Source of the DNA: Paludibacter sp.
GTDB taxonomy: Bacteria > Bacteroidota > Bacteroidia > Bacteroidales > Paludibacteraceae
Length of the DNA: 9,691 nt
Direction of reading: 5' to 3'
NCBI GenBank assembly: GCA_018054805.1
Contig: JAGPIU010000019.1
Coordinates: 1-9,691 of the forward strand
A program made the translations under genes and the position numbers. Each line of letters opens with the position of its first letter. The first letter of the stretch is position 1. This document shows positions 1 to 6,938 of this stretch, in pieces. The notes below the pieces were generated by a model that did not search any database, was not told the origin of the DNA, and saw nothing but the letters and a program-made list of their open reading frames with translations.

Positions 1-116
1 CCATCTTCGAACACAATGATTTCGAAATCGATGAACTGATCGGTAGCCTGCCTGTGTAGGTCGGTTATCAGCTGCGTGACATTGTGGTTATATATTGGTA
101 CGAGGATGGATAACAT
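1..116 (-). CDS. Family 2 glycosyltransferase, N-terminal fragment (cut by left window edge)
   Basis: The minus strand from the ATG at 116-114 reads MLSILVPIYNHN and then an aliphatic/aspartate stretch ending FEIIVFEDG at the edge (38 codons plus 2 bases). This is the usual start of GT-A family 2 glycosyltransferases: a first beta strand with the (S)ILVPIYN motif, a helix, then a second strand ending in the acidic D/E-D-G nucleotide-sugar-binding segment. Such enzymes transfer a sugar from a nucleotide-sugar to polysaccharide, lipid or protein acceptors. The acceptor cannot be told from 38 residues. No Shine-Dalgarno is visible, which is normal for Bacteroidota. A promoter -7 motif lies about 76 bp upstream (192-199). 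The rest of the gene is outside the window. Family call fairly sure, specificity unknown. Confidence 0.8.
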   Translation of the reverse strand, partial: MLSILVPIYNHNVTQLITDLHRQATDQFIDFEIIVFED

Positions 117-191
117 GTTTGCACTGCACTTTTTCTGAAGTGTTTGTTTTCCAAAAGCTCCTGAAGTAGTTTCATTTGCATTTGATAGCTG

Positions 192-199
192 CAAATATA
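192..199 (-). promoter_or_regulatory. Bacteroidota-type -7 promoter element (TATATTTG) for the glycosyltransferase
   Basis: The minus strand reads TATATTTGC, an exact match to the TAnnTTTG -7 consensus of the Bacteroidota primary sigma factor. Transcription would start near 185, leaving a leader of about 70 nt before the ATG at 116. No clear TTG -33 element is seen at the expected distance. Confidence 0.5.
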
Positions 200-253
200 G
201 TGAAAAAATATTGACATGTGGCTGTGCCGGTCATTTTTTCTGAATTTATTCAA

Positions 254-283
254 CAGATAAATAAAAGGGGTATTATTTATCTG
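254..283. repeat. 11-bp inverted repeat overlapping the SRPBCC stop codon
   Basis: CAGATAAATAA (254-264) and TTATTTATCTG (273-283) are perfect complements around an 8-nt loop. The hairpin contains the stop codon at 277-279. It is AT-rich and has no good T-tract in the minus direction, so it may be a weak terminator or a 3'-end stabiliser. Confidence 0.5.
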
Positions 284-747
284 TCTGTTTTTCCGAATTG
301 TTTTTCCATTGCTGTTTTTCTGTAGTCAAAAATACCCCGTAGTTGTTTCCTTATAAATAATGAATTGGCAATGGCCCCGATAAAGCCAAAAGGAGGTTGG
401 TACGATACAATATCGGTCATTAATACACCGCCTTCAATGGCTTCAATTTTATGTTCGTGATGCCACATGGCATAAGGGCCAATGCGCTGTTCGTCCACAA
501 AATATTCAAGCTCCTTTACCTGCGTGATTTCGGTTACCCAGTTCATTTTTATACCCAAAACCGGACTTACCTTGTAGGTAATGATCATGCCAGGATACAT
601 TTTTTGTTCAGCCATTTTGTTGGTAACTACAAAACCCATATATTCGGGCGTTATTTTCTTTAAGTTTAGTGGCGACGAAATAAAATCCCAAACCTCACTA
701 ATGTCTGCTTTGATAAGACTTTTGCTTTTGAACTGATAAAATGCCAT
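277..747 (-). CDS. SRPBCC-fold (START/Bet v1-like) protein, COG4276-like
   Basis: A 156-residue cytoplasmic protein with no signal peptide or membrane segment. It has the pattern of small SRPBCC (Bet v1/START helix-grip) proteins: N-terminal strand and helix (about residues 10-35, 'ISEVWDFISSPLNLKKITP'), the segment PGMIITYKVSP (about 53-63), then W-T-E-I strands. The GPYAMWHHEHKIE segment (about 90-102) and the terminal helix with IFDYR are typical of the uncharacterised COG4276 subgroup. SRPBCC domains bind hydrophobic ligands in a deep cavity; no substrate is known for this subgroup. The start is the ATG at 747. It lies 104 bp downstream of the GH53 gene on the same strand, and no convincing promoter is visible between them, so co-transcription is possible. 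Fold fairly sure, function unknown. Confidence 0.75.
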   Translation of the reverse strand: MAFYQFKSKSLIKADISEVWDFISSPLNLKKITPEYMGFVVTNKMAEQKMYPGMIITYKVSPVLGIKMNWVTEITQVKELEYFVDEQRIGPYAMWHHEHKIEAIEGGVLMTDIVSYQPPFGFIGAIANSLFIRKQLRGIFDYRKTAMEKQFGKTDR

Positions 748-851
748 AAATCTGTATTTTTTTTCTAAGTAACATCTTTACACCTGCATTTGTTGTAATT
801 ACTTTCGCAAGTTTTACAGGATGGTATTTTTCAGTTTTCCGGAGTTCGGAA

Positions 852-2105
852 TCAGTACAAAAGCACTTTAGCTTTCGACTCTTTGCCTGAGTAAGCCAGT
901 GCATTTACAATATATGTACCCGGTGAAAGTTGACGGGTTGCAATGCTGTCGGTGTTTTCAGCGGTCAGCACAATTTTACCTGCAGCACTGATAACGCTTA
1001 CTTTACGGAACCTTTCGTCAAACGAAATTTCTGCTACGGTTTTATTGTAATGTATATTAAATGTCTCCGCTTTCAGTTGTAGGGTTTCAGTAATGTTCCT
1101 GAAAGCATCCAAGGCTACTGTAGGTCGTCCGCTATTGTCGAATGCCCCCAGAGTGTAACCTTTCCAGTTGCCGTACGACTGAGGTTCCCAGTAAAAAACG
1201 CCTGTTCCCATACCGTTTTTTACCTGTTTTGTTTTGGAAATAAGATCGGTCAGAAAGCTTTTGGCAGTAGCTGCCATATCCCAGCTCATTCCGCACTCCA
1301 CAATCATTACTTCTTTATTGTAACGGGTAACCATATCATTCATATTGGCCAGACAGGCATTGTTGGCCGATTGCCAGTCGTTCTTAACAGTGTACCACGA
1401 TGGATAAAGCGACATACCTATTATATCCCATTTGCCTCCGTTGTTTTTAAGACCATCGAAAATCCAACGAAAAAGATTGTTGTCGTATCCGTTGTGGATA
1501 TGCACTATGACTTTGGCATTCGGATAAACTTCTTTTACCGCATCGTATCCGGCAGTAGTAAGCGCAGCATAATTACTCATGCTTACTGACGCTTTGCCTG
1601 TTTCCCACAACATACCATTTCCGGTTTCATTTCCCACCTGTACCCATTCTACAGCAATCTGATTGTTTTTAAGCAGCGTGAGTACATCTCTTGTGTGGTT
1701 TGCTACAGCTGTTTTTAATCCGTTCAGGTCGTAAGTTGTCCATGCTGCCGGTTTGGTTTGCTTCGAAGGGTCTGCCCACGAGTCGCTGTAGTGGAAATCG
1801 ATCATAATACGCATGCCCAGATTGCTTGCGCGACGGGCTTTGACCAACAGATCGGCTGCATTGCACCAACCATCGGTCGGGTTTACCCAGACTCTCAGTC
1901 TCACAGCATTCATATCAAGCGATTTCAGCAAAGTCATACATTCTGTCTGAACACCTTCGCTGTTGTAAAATTTTTTCCCGGTAGCTTCCATTTCTGTTAG
2001 CCAGCTGATATCAGCTCCTTTTGCAAAATCCTGTGCCTGAGTAATTCCGTTGTGTCCTAAACACAAAATCAGCACAAGCGTTATGGCTCTGAATGTTTTT
2101 TTCAT
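852..2105 (-). CDS. Secreted GH53 arabinogalactan endo-beta-1,4-galactanase with a T9SS-like C-terminal domain
   Basis: Glycoside hydrolase family 53 cleaves beta-1,4-galactan side chains of pectin. From the ATG at 2105 the protein has 417 residues. Residues 1-24 form a signal peptide (KK start, hydrophobic core, likely cleavage after ITQA). The catalytic (beta/alpha)8 barrel spans about 27-340, with RLRVW (70-74), DFHYSDSWADP (103-112), WVQVGNE with the likely acid/base E160, and MIVECGMSW with the likely nucleophile E270. The last 75 residues form a beta-rich tail with the G-K, L-S-P-G-T-Y and K-x-K-V-L-L-Y pattern of T9SS type A sorting domains, which suggests release or attachment at the cell surface. 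A TTG 12 bases further upstream is in frame, but the ATG gives a better signal peptide. No SusC/SusD genes flank it. Confidence 0.93.
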   Translation of the reverse strand: MKKTFRAITLVLILCLGHNGITQAQDFAKGADISWLTEMEATGKKFYNSEGVQTECMTLLKSLDMNAVRLRVWVNPTDGWCNAADLLVKARRASNLGMRIMIDFHYSDSWADPSKQTKPAAWTTYDLNGLKTAVANHTRDVLTLLKNNQIAVEWVQVGNETGNGMLWETGKASVSMSNYAALTTAGYDAVKEVYPNAKVIVHIHNGYDNNLFRWIFDGLKNNGGKWDIIGMSLYPSWYTVKNDWQSANNACLANMNDMVTRYNKEVMIVECGMSWDMAATAKSFLTDLISKTKQVKNGMGTGVFYWEPQSYGNWKGYTLGAFDNSGRPTVALDAFRNITETLQLKAETFNIHYNKTVAEISFDERFRKVSVISAAGKIVLTAENTDSIATRQLSPGTYIVNALAYSGKESKAKVLLY

Positions 2106-2131
2106 TTTTCTGTTCAATTTAATCAGACTGC

Positions 2132-2139
2132 CAAAGATA
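2132..2139 (-). promoter_or_regulatory. -7 promoter element (TATCTTTG) for the GH53 gene
   Basis: The minus strand reads TATCTTTGG, an exact TAnnTTTG match. It predicts a start near 2125 and a leader of about 20 nt to the ATG at 2105, which supports that start over the upstream TTG. The -33 region is only T-rich. Confidence 0.6.
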
Positions 2140-2153
2140 GTTATTTTTCAGGT

Positions 2154-2168
2154 ATTATTAAAATACAG
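2154..2168 (+). repeat. Left copy of a 15-bp imperfect direct repeat flanking the inverted-repeat element
   Basis: ATTATTAAAATACAG here matches ATTAATAAAATACAG at 2365-2379 at 14 of 15 positions. The two copies sit four bases outside the two ends of the element at 2173-2360. They could be an old target-site duplication or chance similarity of AT-rich sequence. Confidence 0.4.
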
Positions 2169-2172
2169 AGTT

Positions 2173-2360
2173 GTCCGGTAATTTTTTCTTAATGATTAAA
2201 ATGAGATCTCTCACTCCGTTCGAGATGACAATCAATTGGTTATATTTTAGGAGGGGGATAGGTTGGCGGCGAAGCTGCCAACCTATCCCCCTCCTAACCA
2301 AATTCAATACAAAATACTGTCATTCAGAGCGAAGCGAAGAATCTAATGATTTTACCGGAC
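2173..2360. repeat. 188-bp palindromic repeat element with terminal inverted repeats (MITE/REP-like)
   Basis: The ends are perfect 9-bp inverted repeats, GTCCGGTAA (2173-2181) and TTACCGGAC (2352-2360). Further in, the segments at about 2204-2230 and 2320-2346 face each other. Each is a version of the TGTCATnCnGAnCGnAGnGA repeat that is scattered through many environmental genomes and translates to 'HSERSEES'; paired, they agree at about 18 of 27 positions. The centre (2249-2299) is a separate, nearly perfect hairpin. There is no coding capacity, so if mobile it would need a transposase in trans. It sits in the divergent gap between the GH53 and DUF1015 promoters. Confidence 0.7.
2249..2299. 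repeat. Perfect 21-bp inverted repeat (hairpin) at the centre of the element
   Basis: The left arm (2249-2269, ending GGATAGGTTGGC) and right arm (2279-2299, starting GCCAACCTATCC) are perfect complements. The 9-nt loop GGCGAAGCT can add two more Watson-Crick pairs and one G-T pair, closing on GAA. The arms are much richer in G/C than the flanks. There is no T-tract after either arm, so it is not a standard terminator. Confidence 0.9.
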
Positions 2361-2364
2361 TACA

Positions 2365-2379
2365 ATTAATAAAATACAG
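2365..2379 (+). repeat. Right copy of the 15-bp imperfect direct repeat
   Basis: ATTAATAAAATACAG, one mismatch from the left copy at 2154-2168. Beyond it, up to the DUF1015 promoter, the sequence is AT-rich with only a weak inverted repeat (2396-2405 with 2422-2431) and no gene. Confidence 0.4.
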
Positions 2380-2482
2380 TAATTTGATTATAAATGTTTC
2401 AGTATACGAATTATTTTTTGCATATTGAAACGAAAACACTTCTGTGCGCATGAAAATACTCGCATAGTCATAATTTTTTATG

Positions 2483-2490
2483 TAACTTTG
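2483..2490 (+). promoter_or_regulatory. -7 promoter element (TAACTTTG) for the DUF1015-PorE unit
   Basis: Exact TAnnTTTG match followed by C. The predicted start near 2497 gives a leader of about 40 nt before the ATG at 2537. No clear -33 TTG is visible. Confidence 0.6.
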
Positions 2491-2536
2491 CAACTCTCAA
2501 AAAAACAGATAAATCAAATTCAAAAAACTTAAGTTT

Positions 2537-3784
2537 ATGGCTGTTATTAAACCCTTTAAAGGTATTCGTCCTCCAAAAAATTTAGTTGAAAAAGTGGCTT
2601 CACGCCCTTACGATGTGTTGAATTCGGAAGAAGCCCGTGCCGAAGCTGCCGGAAATCCAATGTCGCTTTATCGTATTATTAAACCTGAAATCGACTTCGA
2701 ACCGGGAACCGATGAGCATGAGGAAAAAGTGTACAACAAAGCGCTCGAAAACTTTACTAAATTTAAAAACGATGGCTGGCTTGTACAGGACCAACAGGAA
2801 AAATACTACGTGTATGCACAGACCATGAACGGAAAAACGCAATACGGACTCGTTGTTTGTGCACATGTGGACGACTATATGGAAGGCCGCATTAAAAAGC
2901 ATGAACTTACCCGTCGCGACAAGGAAGAAGACCGCATGAAACATGTGCGTGTAAACAATGCCAATATCGAACCGGTATTTTTTGCTTATCCACACCATGC
3001 CGAACTCGATGCCATTGTGTCGGACATTGTAAAAAACGATCCTGAATATAACTTTGTGGCTCAGGGCGATGGCTTCGGACACCATTTCTGGGTAATCGAC
3101 AATCCTGAAACCATTGCACGCATAACCGAACTGTTCGCTGCAATTCCTTCGCTGTACATTGCCGACGGACATCACCGTAGCGCTGCTGCAGCACTGGTTG
3201 GCGACGAAAAACGCCGTCAGAACCCTAATCATACCGGCACCGAGGAATACAACTACTTTATGGCAGTTTGCTTCCCCGATAATCAGCTGAACATTATCGA
3301 CTACAACCGTGTGGTTAAAGATCTGAATAATCTGACCGACGAAGAATTTCTGGCTAAACTGGCTGTGAATTTCGAGGTTGAAAAAATGGGAACTGAGATT
3401 TATAAACCCAATAAATTGCACAATTTCTCGTTGTATCTTTCGGGTGAATGGTATTCACTCACCGCAAAGGCCGGAACTTACAACGACAACGATCCAATCG
3501 GAGTGCTCGATGTCACTATTTCGTCGAATCTGATTCTGGACGAGGTGCTTGGCATTAAAGACCTGCGCAGCGACAAACGTATCGACTTTGTGGGTGGTAT
3601 TCGCGGACTTGGTGAGTTGAAAAAACGTGTGGATAGTGGCGAAATGCGCGTCGCGCTGGCACTTTATCCTGTGTCGATGAAGCAACTTATCGACATTGCC
3701 GATACCGGAAACATTATGCCGCCTAAAACAACATGGTTCGAACCAAAACTGCGTTCGGGACTGGTTATTCACGAATTAGCGTAA
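2537..3784 (+). CDS. DUF1015 family protein (COG4198), possible ParB/SerK-like fold
   Basis: A 415-residue soluble protein that matches the DUF1015 family along its whole length. It has the N-terminal IKPFKGIRPP segment and the ASRPYDVLN motif (about residues 21-29). The long central segment contains GRIKKHELTRRDKEEDRMKH, and the signature YIADGHHRSAAA follows, with D210-G-H-H-R214. The DGHHR motif resembles the nucleotide/phosphate site of ParB- and SerK-type proteins. From memory, Bacteroidota relatives often sit next to serC/serA, hinting at a serine-biosynthesis role, but those genes are not in this window. The gene ends six bases before the PorE-like gene, so the two are probably one operon. 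Family call sure; the reaction is unknown and I assign none. Confidence 0.93.
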   Translation: MAVIKPFKGIRPPKNLVEKVASRPYDVLNSEEARAEAAGNPMSLYRIIKPEIDFEPGTDEHEEKVYNKALENFTKFKNDGWLVQDQQEKYYVYAQTMNGKTQYGLVVCAHVDDYMEGRIKKHELTRRDKEEDRMKHVRVNNANIEPVFFAYPHHAELDAIVSDIVKNDPEYNFVAQGDGFGHHFWVIDNPETIARITELFAAIPSLYIADGHHRSAAAALVGDEKRRQNPNHTGTEEYNYFMAVCFPDNQLNIIDYNRVVKDLNNLTDEEFLAKLAVNFEVEKMGTEIYKPNKLHNFSLYLSGEWYSLTAKAGTYNDNDPIGVLDVTISSNLILDEVLGIKDLRSDKRIDFVGGIRGLGELKKRVDSGEMRVALALYPVSMKQLIDIADTGNIMPPKTTWFEPKLRSGLVIHELA

Positions 3785-3790
3785 TAGAAT

Positions 3791-5773
3791 ATGCAGAAAA
3801 AACTTCTATACTTTCTTCTTATATTTTCGACGGTATGGCTTATGCAGGGTTGCAGCCTTAATTCCCGTTTGAAAAAGGCTGACAAAGAATTCAGCATGGG
3901 CGAATATTATTCGGCAGGGGAGAAGTATAGAAAGCTTTTTTCGCAAATTCCGGCCAAAGACAGAGCCACCAGAGCAAAAGTGTTATTCAATCAGGCAGAG
4001 TGTGCGCGTTTGATGAATTACACTAACGCAGAACAAATGTATGCCAATGCTATCCGTTTCGGATATCCTGATAGTCTTGTGTATCTGCGTTATGCCCAGG
4101 TGTTGCACCGCAATGCCAAATACGATTTGGCTGCGAAAAATTATGCCATTTATCTGCAAAAGGATAGTTCGCACACAATGGCTGCCAACGGGCTTAAAGC
4201 ACTTGAACTTTCGACTCAGTTTAAAGCTGCTCCCACGCCTTATGTGGTAAAAAAGGCCGATGTGTTCAATGCCCGTAGAAGTTATTCTTTTAGTCCCGCT
4301 TTCTCGGGTTCGGATGGCGATATGCTGTTTTTTACGTCGAACAGATCGCTGAATGCAAAATCGGCAGCCAAAAATAGTCGTATCAACGGAGCTCCTGTAA
4401 ACAAAATCTTTTCATCGAAAAAAAACGCAGCCGGAAAGTGGGAAAAACCACAGATTGCAGCTGCTGAAGAGGCTACTACCACTGTCACCGACGATGGAGT
4501 TGTGTCGTTTACTACCGATGGTCGTATCATGTTTATGACCCGTGCAAGTCAGCAAACAACAGGCGAAACGGGTGCTGAGATTTATGTGTCGAGCAGGGCA
4601 GGAGGTAGTTGGAGTGCGCCTAAGAAACTTGAAATTTTCAAGGATAGCACTATTTCAGTGGCTCATCCGGCCATAGCCCCCGACGATATGACGCTTTATT
4701 TTGTATCTGATGCACCAAATGGTTTTGGCGGAAAAGATATCTGGATAGCTACTTACGACGAAGGAGTTGTAAAAGATGTACGAAATGCGGGATCGCAGAT
4801 AAATACGCCCGGCGACGAAATGTTTCCGACAGTGCGTCGGGATGGAACGCTTTATTTTTCGTCGAATGGTTTGCCCGGAATTGGCGGCCTGGATATTTTC
4901 AAAGCGGTACAAAAAGATAAAGACTGGATTGTCGAAAATATAGGAATGCCCATCAACTCTAACTTCGACGATTTTGGAATTGCTTTCGAAGGAAATGCCG
5001 AACGGGGATTTTTCAGTTCGAACCGTGGCGAAAATCGTGGCTACGACAATATATGGAGCTTTGAGTTACCCGAATACGAATATCTGCTCGAAGGTCGTGT
5101 GCTCGACGAAAATCAGAGTCCTGTGCCCGATGCTTATGTGCGATTGGTTAGCAACTCGGGTATCAACGCCCGTGTGCAGGTGAAAAAGGACGGTACTTAT
5201 CGCATAAAAATCGACAAAAATATTGATTGTGTGATGATGGCTACTGCCCGTGGTTTTCTCAACAAGGAAGCCCGACTCTCAACTGTTGGCGTGAAAGAAA
5301 GTAAGATTTTTACGCAGGATTTTACGCTTGTAACCATTTACAAACCTATTCAGATGGATAATATCTTTTATGAGTTTGGTAAATGGAATTTAACGCCGGA
5401 GTCGGAGACAGGTTTACAGGAGTTGGTGAAAATACTACGCGATAATCCGAACATCACCATCGAAATCAGTGCGCATACCGACCATGTGGGCAACAACGAA
5501 GCCAACAAAACATTGTCGGAACGAAGAGCGCAATCTGTGGTGGAATATCTGATTGCTGCCGGCATTGCCAAAGATCGTTTGACTGCTGTGGGTTATGGCG
5601 AAGAAAAACCATTTGTGGTAAATGCGGCTACAGCACAGAAATTCTCTTTCCTTAAGGAAAACGATGAACTGACCGAGGCATTTGTAAATGCACTTCCTGC
5701 CGATCAGCAGGAGCAGGCTAAACAAATCAATCGCCGTACCGAATTCAGAGTATTGAAAACTACTTACAAATAA
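3791..5773 (+). CDS. porE: PorE-like lipoprotein: TPR, PD40 beta-propeller, carboxypeptidase-regulatory and OmpA domains
   Basis: A 660-residue lipoprotein. The signal peptide ends in LMQGC with the acylated cysteine at 21. The following SLNSRL lacks an acidic surface-export signal, so it should face the periplasm. Domains in order: TPR-like helices (about 28-145); PD40/WD40-like propeller blades (about 160-425, with repeats such as LYFVSDAPNGFGGKDIW); a beta-sandwich regulatory domain (about 431-515); and an OmpA peptidoglycan-binding domain (about 523-656) with HTD564 and LSERRA (R578/R579), the expected diaminopimelate-binding residues. This order and length match PorE of the Porphyromonas gingivalis type IX secretion system, which anchors the machine to peptidoglycan. 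The secreted GH53 enzyme in the same window fits an active T9SS. Other OmpA/PD40 proteins, such as those paired with PorP/SprF-like proteins, share parts of this layout, so the symbol is likely but not certain. Confidence 0.85.
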   Translation: MQKKLLYFLLIFSTVWLMQGCSLNSRLKKADKEFSMGEYYSAGEKYRKLFSQIPAKDRATRAKVLFNQAECARLMNYTNAEQMYANAIRFGYPDSLVYLRYAQVLHRNAKYDLAAKNYAIYLQKDSSHTMAANGLKALELSTQFKAAPTPYVVKKADVFNARRSYSFSPAFSGSDGDMLFFTSNRSLNAKSAAKNSRINGAPVNKIFSSKKNAAGKWEKPQIAAAEEATTTVTDDGVVSFTTDGRIMFMTRASQQTTGETGAEIYVSSRAGGSWSAPKKLEIFKDSTISVAHPAIAPDDMTLYFVSDAPNGFGGKDIWIATYDEGVVKDVRNAGSQINTPGDEMFPTVRRDGTLYFSSNGLPGIGGLDIFKAVQKDKDWIVENIGMPINSNFDDFGIAFEGNAERGFFSSNRGENRGYDNIWSFELPEYEYLLEGRVLDENQSPVPDAYVRLVSNSGINARVQVKKDGTYRIKIDKNIDCVMMATARGFLNKEARLSTVGVKESKIFTQDFTLVTIYKPIQMDNIFYEFGKWNLTPESETGLQELVKILRDNPNITIEISAHTDHVGNNEANKTLSERRAQSVVEYLIAAGIAKDRLTAVGYGEEKPFVVNAATAQKFSFLKENDELTEAFVNALPADQQEQAKQINRRTEFRVLKTTYK

Positions 5774-5791
5774 AGAAACAAACCTTCGAAA

Positions 5792-5879
5792 CCAAATATA
5801 ATCATTTGGACACGCAAGGTAAGGATTATAAACGCAAAAAACTCAATGCAACCCGTCTTATTCCCCTTTAGGCGTGTCC
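5792..5879. repeat. Nested inverted repeats in the PorE-thyA gap
   Basis: CCAAAT (5792-5797) pairs with ATTTGG (5804-5809). GGACACGC (5808-5815) pairs with GCGTGTCC (5872-5879). Just downstream, TTCCCCTTTAGG and GGTTAGGGGTC look like the two halves of a common Bacteroidota CCCCTTTAGGGG-type intergenic repeat. No promoter motif is seen in the 140-bp gap, so thyA may be read from the upstream unit. Confidence 0.45.
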
Positions 5880-5913
5880 GCCGTGGAGGAGGTTAGGGGT
5901 CAATTAAAAACAA

Positions 5914-6708
5914 ATGAAACAATATCTCGATTTATTGCAGCGTGTGATGACCGAAGGAGTGCGGAAAGAAGACCGTACCGGAACCGGAACGATCAGTGTG
6001 TTCGGGCATCAGATGCGTTTTAATATGGAGGAAGGATTTCCCTGCCTCACAACCAAAAAGCTTCATCTCAAATCCATTATTCACGAACTTTTGTGGTTTC
6101 TGAACGGCGACACCAATGTGAAGTATTTGCAGGACAATGGTGTGCGAATATGGAACGAATGGGCCGACGAAAAAGGTGATCTCGGGCATATTTACGGATA
6201 TCAGTGGCGTTCGTGGCCCGATTACAATGGTGGTCACATCGATCAGATTACTGAAGTGCTGAATACTATAAAAAACAATCCCGATTCACGCCGAATTATT
6301 GTGAGCGCATGGAATGTGGCCGATATTCCTAATATGAATCTTCCACCATGTCATGCTTTTTTTCAGTTTTATGTGGCCGATGGAAAACTGAGTCTGCAAC
6401 TTTATCAGCGCAGTGCCGATATTTTTCTGGGTGTTCCTTTTAATATTGCTTCGTATGCTTTGTTGCTGCAAATGATGGCGCAGGTTACGGGCCTTAAAGC
6501 CGGCGATTTTGTACATACGCTTGGCGATGCACATATTTATACAAACCATTTCGACCAGGTAAAATTGCAATTGACTCGCGAAACACGTCCTTTGCCTCAA
6601 ATGAAAATCAATCCTGATGTAAAGAGTATTTTCGATTTTAAATTCGAAGATTTTGAACTGATCAATTATGATCCACACCCACATATAAAAGGGGAGGTTT
6701 CAATTTAA
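5914..6708 (+). CDS. thyA: Thymidylate synthase
   Basis: ThyA converts dUMP and 5,10-methylene-tetrahydrofolate to dTMP and dihydrofolate in the cytoplasm. The protein has 264 residues, the same length as E. coli ThyA, and is collinear with it. Visible motifs are [10 protein letters not shown] with the phosphate-binding arginine (R21) near the N-terminus, [12 protein letters not shown], the active-site loop [12 protein letters not shown] with nucleophile C146, the [18 protein letters not shown] dUMP/folate segment, and [12 protein letters not shown]. The C-terminus (GEVSI) matches the usual mobile tail. It lies 140 bp after the PorE-like gene and 230 bp before folA, with a terminator between thyA and folA. 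Confidence 0.98.
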   Translation: MKQYLDLLQRVMTEGVRKEDRTGTGTISVFGHQMRFNMEEGFPCLTTKKLHLKSIIHELLWFLNGDTNVKYLQDNGVRIWNEWADEKGDLGHIYGYQWRSWPDYNGGHIDQITEVLNTIKNNPDSRRIIVSAWNVADIPNMNLPPCHAFFQFYVADGKLSLQLYQRSADIFLGVPFNIASYALLLQMMAQVTGLKAGDFVHTLGDAHIYTNHFDQVKLQLTRETRPLPQMKINPDVKSIFDFKFEDFELINYDPHPHIKGEVSI

Positions 6709-6750
6709 TTTCACAGATTTGTACTTTTTGTGCAACATTCAAAATATATT

Positions 6751-6784
6751 AAACGGATAGCTTGGTCGGTTATCCGTTTTTTTT
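6751..6784 (+). terminator. Rho-independent terminator after thyA
   Basis: AAACGGATA (6751-6759) pairs perfectly with TATCCGTTT (6771-6779) around an 11-nt loop. It is followed by a run of eight Ts (6777-6784). Confidence 0.85.
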
Positions 6785-6787
6785 ATG

Positions 6788-6795
6788 TAATTTTG
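6788..6795 (+). promoter_or_regulatory. -7 promoter element (TAATTTTG), candidate for folA
   Basis: Exact TAnnTTTG match directly after the thyA terminator. It would give a leader of about 135 nt. A second, weaker candidate, TTACTTTG (6879-6886), lies closer to folA and would give a leader of about 45 nt. Neither has a well-spaced TTG. Confidence 0.4.
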
Positions 6796-6938
6796 TCGGC
6801 CTGTCTGTTTACGATTGAAGTTTTTTTTTGGGCATCGTGCCCTTGTATTTTGACCGTAATATAACTGAAAATATAGCTTTACTTTGTCATTTTAAGATGA
6901 TAAAGTTATTGTGAAATTAAAATCGTAAATTAATCATT

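Noticed and set aside
68..253. 61-codon minus-strand frame upstream of the glycosyltransferase
   Set aside because: It overlaps the clear GT2 start in a different frame and runs through its promoter; no family resemblance.
698..904. 68-codon minus-strand frame bridging the SRPBCC and GH53 genes
   Set aside because: It overlaps both real genes in another frame and its sequence resembles no protein family.
2106..2117. In-frame TTG start for the GH53 protein, four codons upstream of the ATG
   Set aside because: The ATG at 2105 gives a standard MKK signal peptide and fits the promoter at 2132-2139, and TTG starts are uncommon in this group.
2171..2428. 85-codon plus-strand reading frame containing CHSERSEESNDF
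   Set aside because: It is a translation through the inverted-repeat element. The HSERSEES peptide is a familiar artefact of the non-coding TGTCATTC-type repeat, so this is not a gene.
2600..3421. 273-codon minus-strand reading frame inside the DUF1015 gene
   Set aside because: It lies wholly antisense to a well-conserved gene, has no recognisable domain or promoter, and has an unnatural His/Phe/Val-rich composition.
5885..5898. GGAGG as a Shine-Dalgarno for thyA
   Set aside because: It is more than 20 bases before the ATG, too far to act, and is better explained as part of a repeat remnant.
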